Below are positions 36,701-46,860 of a DNA stretch of 64,000 bases, one piece after another (position 1 is the stretch's first letter; each line of letters opens with the position of its first letter). Made by a program: the position numbers and the translations under genes. The notes under the pieces were generated by a model. That model searched no databases, was not told the DNA's origin, and saw nothing but the letters and a program-made list of their open reading frames with translations. The DNA is taken from NCBI GenBank assembly GCA_037576195.1, contig CM075104.1, positions 26,180,211-26,244,210 on the forward strand. The letters run 5' to 3'. The stretch is from Phytoseiulus persimilis (taxonomy: Eukaryota > Arthropoda > Arachnida > Mesostigmata > Phytoseiidae).

Positions 36701-37657
36701 AACCCCCGCCTCGTTGCGAATATGACGTAACTTCGGACGATGTCTGCGAGTTACCCGCTGGAGGAACACCTCACGACGCCTGCTCGGCGAGTGGTGCAAA
36801 AGGCAAGAAACACTCTATTTCCCGGAACTGTGCCGACTGTATTCCTTTCAATGGGGCTCAGCGTTCGCAACACGTGCGTTTTCCGCTTCTTTTTAGCCAT
36901 AGCACCAGATCTCCGACAGTTCGACGATTGAACCTCCCTCGACGGTTCGAAAAAAACTGGAAGTTGCAGCCGCGGCGAAGCGCGACGCGCTCAGTTCGTG
37001 TTGTAACAAGTCTGCTGTCGTTCGAGCACTTGCTCCGAACCGCTGTAGTGCCAAGCGGCAACTTCGCGTCACTGCCTCGAGGGCTCGGTCGTCGAGGAGC
37101 GATATGATGATGCCGCCGAGCGTAACTGCGATCCAACTGAAACAACACACGCGTCTTCCTGAGACTCAACTCATGCAGGATGTTCGGAGCACAATCAGCC
37201 ACTGGACTATAATGTCGATGGTGATGCTATGAATATTTCCGAACCTCGGGGACGGAATGCCATTGGGAATTAAGGATTCATTCGTACGCAATTCTGTGTT
37301 GGATGAAAGCTTGCTGCACATCCACTCGTGCTTCTCAAGCTGTTCCCGGAAGGAAAGAGTCTGAGCGCTGAAATTTTCCAACCCGAAAATTCGCTCAAAA
37401 GTTCCGAGCGGGCTAAGGTAGTGGCTTACCGAGGAGTTACTCTTCGTAGGACCGGCGTGTCATGTTTTCCGGTAAACAACGTCGCTTCTCATTCTACGGC
37501 CGTTGAGGAGCTAGAGAGTACAGTCAGTGAACCCCGCACCATTTGATATTCCTTTCGGCTTCGCCATAAAGATCAAACGTTGATGAATTTATCCGCGGCA
37601 ACCTGAGGCGTTTTCGTTGGAACGTCGAAGTCTATGTTCAAGTCTTCATATTTGTTC
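33749..37657. other. No recognisable gene; possible poly(A) signal at 34,657
   Basis: AATAAA at 34,657-34,662 could serve the CD36-family gene but is 0.9 kb downstream. A hydrophobic minus-strand frame near 34,734-34,994 and a CpG-rich stretch at 36,950-37,150 gave no recognisable exon. Confidence 0.35.
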
Positions 37658-37941
37658 AAGACCCTCAGGGTCCCCCGCTCGCTGGCCGGGTGGCATAAAC
37701 CAACACTGGGTGCCACGCTAAGCTAGCAATTGCGGGACAGAAATCTTTCTTATGTGGTAAAAAGAGGATTAAATTTATATCAGAATTGAATCTGAACCAT
37801 CTTAAGACCCAAGCCCACCGCCCGCAATGGGATTTGCGAGGCGATAGGGAGTGTTGCTGAAGCAATACTCTATGTGATTCCCGTGCACTCCTGAGGGCTG
37901 GCTGAGAGGTTCAGCCGAAAAACAAAAAAAGACCCTCAGGG
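37658..37941 (+). mobile_element. tRNA-derived SINE, copy 1 (plus), with target-site duplications
   Basis: The perfect 13-base duplication AAGACCCTCAGGG (37,658-37,670 and 37,929-37,941) borders a 258-base element. The head is tRNA-like: TGGCCGGGTGG matches the Pol III A box. About 20 bases that contain the B box in the other copies are deleted. The body shares more than 200 bases with the copy at 58.2-58.5 kb, including TTAAGACCCAAGCCCACCGC and GGCTGGCTGAGAGGTTCAGC. The 3' end is an A-rich tail (AAAAACAAAAAAA). The loss of the B box suggests this copy can no longer drive Pol III transcription. Confidence 0.88.
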
Positions 37942-38854
37942 AGCAATCCGATTCTCCGAAGCCGGTGATACAGAGATGAACCCACGAAGCGCTCTACTAA
38001 CCATCCGTAGGGGTTCAGGAAACTCCGAGAGAGCCCCATGATCCAGAGAAATTATCGTGTATTGACCTATTTATCGCTCTTATACACCCATCGCCCCTCA
38101 TGGGAGGAAACTTCTCCGGATGGAATTCCGCTCTGGTGCCTATATGCGAAGCGATCCTGCACTATGAGACTCTTTGGTCGATTATTCGATGAGTATGTAC
38201 ATCACGGGGGTGTTACAGAGTGGGGAAGTTTGGGAATCGAGCCACGAGAGAGACGAGGTCCATGGTATCGAGGTCTTCCTGAAATCCTTTTTAATGAGAC
38301 TCAGGACTCGCATCCCGTCGCGTTTTCTAGGTGAACGATCTCTGTCTCTCGGGCGCTTTCCCGATCGCTGCATCGCGCAGTTACTCTCAGATCGGAAAAC
38401 ATTCTGGTGATATTTTTCCGTTCGAATACATGTCGGGTGTCGGACGCGCGCCGAATCGCAGCTCCATGCAGTCGGTGGAGCAGTTAGTCATCGGCAGCAC
38501 AGCGGCATAAATTTTTTGTAGCAATCGGTAGGAGACCAGAAGTGAGAGACGCAATAACTTGGGCGCAGCTGTTTTGAAAAGCCACGCAAATGGACGTTGT
38601 TCGGCCCTGCTAGCAAAGCATAACCCTCTGGAGACCAGAAGTGGGAGCTTGGCTTACGCATACTTTCTGGTCCCTCCATTTTTCGATGGTGGGAGCTGCT
38701 GCCTTTAGCGACACGAGTTGTGTTCCTCGGCAAAACTTCTGAACCAGCGGTCCTGAGTTTCTCAATGTTCGGAGCTCTTCCGGGCGTTCGTGAGGTGTTG
38801 TGACCATCATCTGAAATATCTCGAGTGCGCGAGCGTGCTCGACCCGAAGCCATC
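37942..38854. other. Upstream of transporter gene; short direct repeat
   Basis: GGAGACCAGAAGTG occurs twice, near 38,531 and 38,632, about 101 bases apart. No gene was seen. The last few hundred bases probably hold the promoter and 5' UTR of the transporter gene. Confidence 0.35.
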
Positions 38855-40983
38855 ATGGTATCAAGCAGAAAAACAGCAGTAATTTATGGCGCCTTCTTCA
38901 CTCTCGGCAGTGTGTGCACTGTAAGAATAGATTCGGGGCTTTTTGTTCGAGTTGTTTCGCTTTTCTGTGGCGATTTCACCGTGAGACAAGAATCTGTTCC
39001 TTGCAGGGTTTCGTGCAGGGAATCCTCGGTCCTACTCTCCTCGATCTCGCTGAAATATACGGACTAGATACAAATGAAGTATCCCGGGTATATACGTCCC
39101 GCTCGGTTGGAATGCTGATCGGCGCCGCAATAGGTTGTCAACCTCGGAAACGGGAAATGAACCCTTGATGCGGAAATGCATGCCTGGGGTACTTACGTGC
39201 CGACTTGACTCTCTTCGATTACCTTGCAGCGAGTCTCGGTGTTGAAGAACGCAACGCCGAATTGGTTCTAACCGCCACGCTACTGGTCGAGGGCCTCTCC
39301 ATAGCTTTGGTTCCTGTTTTGAGCAATCTCTGGTTCGCACACGCAGCATTCGTCTTCGTAGGGGTGGCAGTGGTGCTCTTCGAAGCTTGTGAGCGGAAAC
39401 TCGATCAAAGCTTGCCGGGATTTTTCCAAGACCCCATTGAGCCAAGCGTAACACTTGAAGTTCTGCATTCTCTCCACAGTCTCCAACGTGGTGCTAGCGA
39501 GTCTGTGGAAGAATCCAACTCTGCAGCTGCAGCTGTATTACCTTGGTTTTGGTTTCGGAACTTTCGCCATTCCTTTCATTGCCGCCCCCTTCCTCAGCGA
39601 GGAGGGTCTTATCGGAAACGGGAAGCTTCAGCACACTGCGGTCAGCATGGCAAAAACATATATATATAGGAAGACTGAGATCCATTCAGACTCTATGGAC
39701 ATACGATTACGAATTTCGGTCGTCGACAGGCCTCCAATATTCATCTACCTTACGCCGGAGTGGGTGTCCTCTGCGTTATACTCGGAATCTGCATTGTCAC
39801 CTTCTCCTATTTCGTTGCTTTGCCGTTAGGACTCAAAGTGAAGGACGATCCAAACAGCTCGGATGCAACCGGAGATCGAAAACATCGATTCGACTCGTTC
39901 GAAACATCTCTGGTTCTCCTCTTGTCATCACTCATTTTTTTCACCGTCTGCGTGGAATCAGCGTACACGGGTTAGTCCTGCCCAATAGCAGAGCATGGGA
40001 CGCATCAGATACTACGAAACTCTGTGTCCAACAACTTTTGATTGAAGTGTAACTCTCTGCTCCGCTCATTCAGACTTACATGGCCATCCAATGTTTTCAG
40101 GCATGATCACCCCGTTCGTGGTTCAATCGCAGCTCCGCATGAACAAAGGTCACGGTGCTTTTCTCGATGGCGTATTCCGATCAACTTTTCTCGCGGGTCG
40201 GATTTTCACCGTCATCGGATACAGACTCTCATTGGGGATGATCATTTCAGTGAGATGACTCGAGCATTCCTGACTAGGGCTCTCCTTCTAGACCGAGAAT
40301 CCCATCTTATTCCGAAAGGCTTTGCCTATACACATCACCGTGAATCTCCGTAGAGAGAAGAATTCCGATGCTGTATTTTGCGAATTTTGTAGAAAACGTT
40401 TTCCTGTTTCTCCTCAGTTAAGTCTCGCCATCCTGTTCTTATCATCGGTGGTTCTCTCGTTTTTCGTTCTTATGTCCCCGGTCGTCGTGTGGCTCGCCAG
40501 CGCTGGGCTCGGCTTGGGAGTCAGCACGCTTTTTGGTTCAAGCATAGCGTGGACCTGCCAGTACGTTCCCCTCGAGCACTGGCATATGGCGCTGATCTTG
40601 GTGAGCCCCTTTGCCTAACGGTTTGCCAACACGAGGGCAGAATCGATATACCGAGGACTTGAAATATGAACGTCGGTCTTCCCATCCGAGCTCCTCCCTC
40701 CCGCTTCGAGTCCGACATTGAAGTGAGATGAGGGCCTTGACTCAACTACTTTTGATTCCAGTTGGGCGCGTGTATCGGATCATCGTCTCCAGCTCTCTTC
40801 GTTGCACCATGGATAGAATCTGATCCGATGATACTCATGTATGTTATGGTCGGGCTATCGGTCATCCTGTGGGCCGTCTTTGGACTCATGATGCTCTTGG
40901 TAAGAGGGAGAACCGGAGGGTCAAAAGGAGCGAGCCCACAAGTTTCGAGAATTCATCTCGAAACGCCGCCTCCGCATCACTGA
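38855..40983 (+). CDS. MFSD4 / NaGLT1-like major facilitator transporter, eight exons
   Basis: Exons: 38,855-38,920; 39,007-39,133; 39,230-39,388; 39,480-39,640; 39,730-39,970; 40,101-40,249; 40,418-40,600; 40,762-40,983. All introns are GT-AG with consistent phase, giving 435 codons plus TGA. I count twelve membrane helices, six before and six after a charged central loop (KVKDDPNSSDATGDRKHRFD, residues about 206-225). Family signs are GILGPTLLDLAE in TM1, the SRSVGMLIGAAIG segment of TM2, LYYLGFGFGTFAIPFIAAPF in TM5 and AGRIFTVIGYR in TM8. These fit the MFSD4 / sodium-dependent glucose transporter 1 group, which is enlarged in several invertebrates. A likely role is Na-coupled sugar uptake across the plasma membrane, but the substrate is inferred only from family. 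A GTG-initiated extension upstream is ignored because the ATG at 38,855 has good context. A canonical AATAAA lies about 190 bases past the stop. Confidence 0.9.
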
Positions 40984-41174
40984 ACTATAGAGTGTGATAG
41001 CGTCGATGTAGATGAGAATCGAGGATCTGTCAGGTTCTATGTAGCTTCGTCCTTGATCAGATCGACATGAAACTTGCGTCATGTTGTAGAGAGCTCTCCG
41101 AGGCGGACATTGGCGACACGCCTTTCGTCCACAGTCTCCCCTCCAATACTGATACTCAATGCAAAATATCTGTC

Positions 41175-41180
41175 AATAAA
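41175..41180 (+). terminator. Poly(A) signal AATAAA
   Basis: Canonical hexamer 192 bases after the transporter stop codon, on the same strand. Confidence 0.65.
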
Positions 41181-41191
41181 GATCGAGGATC

Positions 41192-41216
41192 TGTTTGTTT
41201 GTTTGTTTGTTTGTTT
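41192..41216 (+). repeat. (TTTG)n microsatellite
   Basis: About six TGTT/TTTG steps in a row, just after the poly(A) signal. Nothing else is attached to it. Confidence 0.85.
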
Positions 41217-41280
41217 CTCGATCTCATCAACTTCCACGTCATTGATCGGATCGACCTGGAACTTACGGAATGTTGTAGAG

Positions 41281-42731
41281 TGGACCATTGGCAAGAACTT
41301 AGGCCACTTCTCCTCCATTTCATTGGTCATACCTGATACTGCATCGGATAGGAGGCGATCTCTGTCTGTGATCGATGGACTTCCAAGCCAATGAACGGAT
41401 CATCTCTGGATTCGCGATGGATTGTAGAGTTTCGTCCGGGTGGAGAAAAACTCTTCCAGTGATGATTCGATTCATGCCTGCTGATGAACTCGATGCCTGG
41501 CTCGAAGCCTCGGTACCATGGCAACGAGTGAAGGGATTGACATCGGAGATAATCAAGCGAGGACAGCTGCAAACTCATGCGCCGATCGGAATTCCCGCCG
41601 AACAGTCGTTGGAAAGCGTCGATGGGAAGGTATAATTCGAGACTCATACCTGTTCTATCATCGGATTTCCGAGCAGCTTTCGCACCATGGTCACGTAACG
41701 AAATGTCCTGGCATATGAGATTTTTCCGAATATATCAAAGCATATAGGATGTCAGAAGTCATCGACTAAGAGAACCGATGTGAGTTCATCAACTCTGTTA
41801 TCCGGAGTACGATACCCAGCGGAACAAACATCCATGAACCTCTCGAAACTGTGATGGATCGAGATGGAGTTGTGAATTATCCCAAAGAGTTCCCGAATTG
41901 ATTTGATTGAACAGCAAGGTTCGTCACCGCATAATTCGGACCTTAAAAAAGAGTTGCTGATTATCGCGTTACGCAAGCCCCACGATTGCGAAACGGCAGA
42001 AGACTTGCGGTTGGAAACACGTCAAGCAAAGTCAGAGAAGTAACGATTTATGGTAGAATGGTACACTCGAAGGAGGAGATCTGTTGCCGCCTCGGATTCT
42101 CTTACATCCACCGAAACGCCATCCGAACTCAAGCGCTCACCATTTTCGACAGAACACATTTCCGCCATGACCGTGAACTGGGTACAAGAGAGAACTCTTC
42201 AATTCCGCGGGATCGATTGGAAGAGAGCACTTCGGCGTACGACAAGCGGGACGGTCCGAAGAAGGCCGGCTAGTTGGATGTGATCGTTACTCTGCATTCA
42301 TGCGTGCGATTTGGAAGTCGATTCTTTGTGGAATGATGACATTCCCAACTTATTGCCAATACCAATGTGAGCTGCGGTCGATCGAGAGCCCAAAGTTTCT
42401 GTCGCAGTGCAACTATTACGGTTCGGTCTTCGTCCGAACTGTGCGGATATCTGAGCGGATCAGGCACTCGTGAGGCACCCGTTCCAACGAGCGTCCGCAT
42501 TCGTGCAATTGCATTCGTATCCGTATGGGTACAGCTGTCGAAATTGTTATGTCTCGGCCATCTGCATAATGACTTGGGCCGATTCAATGTATGTCGCGCC
42601 TGTACAGACGGTCTAGTTTGACGAATACTCCAACCTGGAAACGCGTAAGCCATCCTTTTGGAGCTGAGTTCCAACCCTGTAATCACCACACAGCTCTTTG
42701 ACTAATGCGAAAGTCAAATGCACCCGTCGGG
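41281..42731. other. No recognisable gene
   Basis: Frames are open on both strands over much of this stretch, but none resembles a family. Confidence 0.35.
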
Positions 42732-42932
42732 TTATTCCGCAATTCCACTTTGACGTCGACTCGTCGTATGCGCGAAGCCGTTCCCGATGCCGAGGTGGGT
42801 AAGTAGGTCGGCTGGAAGCCAGGTGGCCGGAGGGATCTCTAGCGCATCGTAGAACACCATGAGGTCCCACGGTTGCGTGGAGCCGTGGACCTTGCCCGAA
42901 GATTTGAGGGTACTGACATTGAGAACAGTCAA
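42732..42932 (-). CDS. Candidate terminal exon, unrecognised protein
   Basis: On the minus strand, CTGTTCTCAATGTCAG (possible acceptor near 42,909) precedes a frame of about 59 codons ending with TAA at 42,734-42,732. The peptide looks protein-like (QPWDLMVFYDALEIPPATWL and PADLLTHLGIGNGF) with many GC-ending codons. No upstream partner exon or family was recognised. Confidence 0.22.
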   Translation of the reverse strand: MTVLNVSTLKSSGKVHGSTQPWDLMVFYDALEIPPATWLPADLLTHLGIGNGFAHTTSRRQSGIAE

Positions 42933-44635
42933 GAAGAGGGAAAAAAATTACGAATAACGTAACTGCGGCTGGGTCTGATGCAGCGGACTGACCTCGCCCC
43001 CCACTGTCGTCGTTGATAACTAGAAGCGGAAACGGAAACTAGCAAAAACGAAGCAGCGCATCTGCTGCTTGGCACTTCCGCTGGCCAGCGCGACCGACTC
43101 GACGGCTCCTACACTTCTCAATCCTCACTGCACAACCGCAACCCGTTCGTTCAGTTCGCGTATCATCGTTCCTTCACGGGTAATTTCGTTAGTCGCTTAG
43201 TCGCTGCCGAGTAGCTGGCGGAATCAGCCGACGGGCAGGCAAGCGAAGAAACGTCGAGATTCGGAGCCACGCTGGAGACATCGTAAGCGTAATATCATGC
43301 GGCTGCCGTATATTCGTCAGCATGCACAGTGCGTGGAGCCTGCTTCTTGGGGAAGTCGAACTTTTCAAGAATCGTTGCCGGAACCGTTTGACAATTTCGC
43401 CCCCGAGAGAAGTGTGTTGCTCGAACCACAGAATATCAAGGGGGCATCGTTTCCGGCCGGGAGCGAGGAATACAGTCTACACGAAGCGACCAGAACCCGA
43501 CGTGTAATTGGTAATTTCGCCTACTTTCCGCAAATTTATCGAAAATCACTTCATCCTCTCCCCGAGTGAGCCCAACCCTCGGGTATCGCTCAGACTCCGC
43601 ATGCGGCGAGAGGAAGCTATTCATCCGAGTAGACTTCGTGTGAAATGAATATCAACTTCGGCTCTCTCGTCTGGACATCGAGGGCCAACCTTCAAAAGGG
43701 TCTTCCGTCCCGGAACGGGCGTGACGGCAGCGCGAACATTGAACCGGGCTCGAGGCTAGCACAAACTAAACGCAGGTCTGGGGATGCTCCGAGGCTCCGG
43801 AACTGAACCGCATCGGTATCGTTCTGGCGTCTTGATCTGAGCTGTCCGAACTTTTGACTTGTCCGATTCCCAGTGCTAGGGAAGAGTAATCGTATCCAGG
43901 CTCGGCCGGATGGATCCCACCAGGACACGACAGATCCACAAAGAGAATAATTGGCAATGTGCGCCGGCTCCGCATCCCCTGCTGTTCTCAATACGACAAT
44001 AATGAGCCGACTCCCGACGTATCACCGTGCGGAACTTGAAAGAGCATGCAATGCATCGGCCGCGGGTATCGATTCGACGAAATTCCGACCTGGCGGATTC
44101 CGGCACTGAGAGAATCGTCCTCAAAGTGCCTACTGCCGTACATCGAAACGAATCACTTCAAAAAATAGGGAGCGTTGCTTCCCCGCACATTTTTCGATTC
44201 ACGAATATGGTGTTCGCGGATTCGGATCTGAGAAGTTCACCAGCTCGTGCATAATCATATCCGCTTCGTCCGAACGCCATCACAATCGACTTCAGATGTA
44301 ATGAACGCAGTCACCAGAGTCATCAACGTCAAGTGAGCAAAGGATCTACATCCGACAAGAGCGGCATCGACTCTGTGGACGACATATTCTGTCCGCAGCG
44401 ACCACTGCGGGAAAACGGTGAACGCTTCAGGAATTTCGTGTGACGGAAGCCGTGCTCCGGGCTCTAATGACTTGCAGTTTCACGAGGACTAGCAGCAGCA
44501 CCAGCAGCCGGTCTTTCGGTTAGCCAGTATGTTCCTCGGCACTCAGTTGTTGGAAGGCTTCTGACTGTTTCGGACAACAGAACACTCTGGTGAATTATTA
44601 CCGTTTTTGAAATAGCCTGCTGGACTTGATGCGAC
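42933..44635. other. Non-coding; possible 5' UTR exon near 43,150-43,281
   Basis: A GC-rich stretch carries TTCAGTT (initiator-like, 43,150-43,156) and then GACATC followed by GTAAGC at 43,282, a good splice donor. This would suit a 5' UTR exon of one of the plus-strand secreted-protein genes downstream, but no link can be shown. Confidence 0.25.
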
Positions 44636-44641
44636 TCAGTT
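44636..44641 (+). promoter_or_regulatory. Arthropod-type initiator TCAGTT
   Basis: TCAGTT lies 36-41 bases before the start codon of the small secreted-protein gene, a plausible transcription start with a short leader. No TATA box was seen. Another TCAGTT lies about 100 bases further upstream. Confidence 0.3.
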
Positions 44642-44676
44642 GAATCTACTCGCGCATGCTACTGGGATAGTCGGCG

Positions 44677-45273
44677 ATGCCCCTTAAGTTGACACTGCTC
44701 CTCACTTCGTGGGTTTGTCTGTCGTCCCAGTTGAGTTTGGTGAGAGACCCAGTATCGAACAGTTGGGGCGAAACAGTGAACGACCCATCGAGATCTTCGT
44801 TTGCGACGAGTAAGTTGTTTGAGCTTGAGCTGTAGCAAACTTCTAGAGAATCTGTTCAGTCCCGGCTTTCGCGCCTTGTCCATCCAATCCATTCAATATT
44901 CGATTCGTTCAGGTCCTCCACGCCCTCGGGCTCGAGAGCGCTATTGCTTCCCAAAAGGGTGGCCTGACGGCATCTTCGACTGGCGGGCTGGTTATAGGTG
45001 AGCACTGAACCGGGAAGCTCCAACAGACGGGAGCTCGACGTCAGACCTGACTTCTCGGCCAAGAGACCCGAGAAAAATGGAGTTTAACTCCGATCGTTCT
45101 TTCTCAGATGTTTGGTCGTTGAATGTCAACCCCTGAGTTATGTTTGCCCTGACGAAGACACCTTCACGTTTCACCGGACGTGCATGGCTTGCAACTTCAT
45201 GAGGGACTTGGAGAAGGCTCTTTATGTAACTCCAAATTATGACTACGAAACGAATGACTACAGAATACCTTGA
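44677..45273 (+). CDS. Small secreted cysteine-rich protein, single-VWC-like, three exons
   Basis: Exons: 44,677-44,809; 44,913-44,997; 45,108-45,273. Each junction has GT-AG signals (GTAAGT, GTGAGC donors) and the phases 1 and 2 are conserved, giving 127 codons plus TGA. Residues 1 to about 20 form a signal peptide (MPLKLTLLLTSWVCLSSQLS). A low-complexity basic and proline stretch (residues 45-54) leads to six cysteines at about 56, 74, 79, 86, 98 and 101: YCFPKGWPDG, RCLVVEC, YVCPDE and TCMACN. The C..G..DG....C....C......C order recalls the first half of von Willebrand type C domains, as in arthropod single-VWC (Vago-like) proteins, but two or more expected C-terminal cysteines are missing. 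The tail is Tyr/Asp/Asn-rich. A secreted signalling or defence factor is possible; function is not established. Individual exons are too short to stand out as long frames, so the call rests on splicing and the signal peptide. Confidence 0.6.
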
Positions 45274-46860
45274 GGATGAGAAGAGCTCTTTCTTCTGAGC
45301 GCAGAACCGCATTCTACCGAAGATGGGAACGCGCTAAGAGGATTACGTTCGCTAGCGATGACGAGTGCCTTTTTTCTCGAAGAAATATGTAAACATGTTC
45401 GCTCCTGCCGAAATCGGAGAGAACCTGAATCCTGCGTGATTTCCTGCGGCGTGAGTAGCTCAGGCGGGGACGTGGTTCCCTTCAGGCCTCGGGGAGGACT
45501 TACAGTCACTGACGCGGACTGAAGATCCGCCAAAGAAGAGCCTTACTGGGAGCTTTCTCCGAAAAATTCGCGAAACTTAATGTGTTTGGGTGTCTCATGG
45601 AGAAGGCTGACTTCTCTTCTGGGATTCGATTCGTTCTGCTATCAACCCGGTTCTATTTTTTCCGGTTTGTTTCCTGTAGCGGCTCATCCAGATGATTGAA
45701 CGAGGTCAGCTACAGATGACTCGGCGTCCCTGTCGTTGGAAATAGCCAGACCAGCTACAACCTACTTCCAGACCAGCCCTACAAACCCTACACGGACTCG
45801 AATTCGGAATCAATGAATGCTACGCTTCGTTTGTGAGATGTAGCTGAACAAGCGATCTAGGTAGCGTTCGATCACAATCGATCGTGGTATAACGGCTCTG
45901 AAAGCTCACAGAAATCTGAGTAATTTTCAGTTCAAATAATCGCCATTACTAGAATAAATTGTTTTGAATATGTGCGTAGAGCTATCTGCGTTTTTCTTCA
46001 ACAACGATCCTCTGCATTTTCACATCTGCTCAGGCGAGGCTCGTCATCTCATGATTCTCTACATTTTCGTACATTCCGATCTCGACACTCGTGGATCTCA
46101 CCGTTCGTAGGCTCCTATCAGAGGTTTTTCCAGCTCATAGTTCACCATGGCGTGAGCAGCGCTGGAGTTTGGGTGTATGGCCGCGGGCTTTTCCTCGAGG
46201 TGTCTGCTTCTGTCAAGGGCAGTCTGCTGAGTTTCTGTTGCTGTTCGATTGGGAGCGGCTTGCATGTGGGAACATCCCGAACTCTGCGGAGGCAGCTCTT
46301 TGAGTCGGTCTTCCGATTGCGAGCATTATTTTCTCGCTGGCCATCAGAGTGGATCTGCCGCGTCGGCAACCGAATCGGTCTACCTGGGTCGATAGAACTC
46401 AAGATCTCAAGAGACGGTGCCTTCTTTCTGCCAATGATTCTCTGTGTTGGGTGTTCCGGTCGTGGCGGTGCTTAAAAGAGGACGAAATCAGGCGCATTAG
46501 GGGCTCGCGTTGAATATGAATCCTTTTGTCCGCTAGTGAGCGCTCCTCCAGCCCTTTCGTGAGAGAGCAGTGATGCATACCGGCGGAACAGGTTCACGTG
46601 TGCTCGAAACGGAGAAGAACTGGAGTTCATGAGGAGTAAAAACATGTTCCCGATGGTGACGGTGGTATAAGCCGCGTTATCTACCCGGCGCCCAGTCAGA
46701 TGGTTTGCGGATACAGCCGCACTAATTAGGAAGAGGACATGGATCAATAGCCGTGTCGAGTCTCTGTCGCTACTTTGGAACCCAACGCTCTCGGTAGTGG
46801 TTTATTAACTTGGTTTCCTCGTTGTATTTTCTCTTCGCTCTCACGTTGAAGTTTACAAAA
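45274..46860. other. Intergenic; no gene seen
   Basis: The stretch separates two plus-strand genes for secreted proteins. The frame at 45,972-46,475 has no family resemblance and no splice context. Confidence 0.35.

Larger units (their letters stand above)
41053..41280 (+). repeat. Degenerate direct duplication, 190-base spacing
   Basis: The segment 41,053-41,091 (TTGATCAGATCGACATGAAA onward) recurs with about 80% identity at 41,242-41,280 (TTGATCGGATCGACCTGGAA onward). Both end in ATGTTGTAGAG. A third partial GATTGTAGAG lies near 41,420. This is probably a local tandem duplication in or after the 3' UTR of the transporter gene. Confidence 0.6.

Noticed and set aside
36857..36900. Minus-strand ATG at 36,900 opening MAKKKRKTHV below a CpG-rich tract
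   Set aside because: Looks like the start of a nucleolar-type protein, but no good donor follows and no downstream exon could be found.
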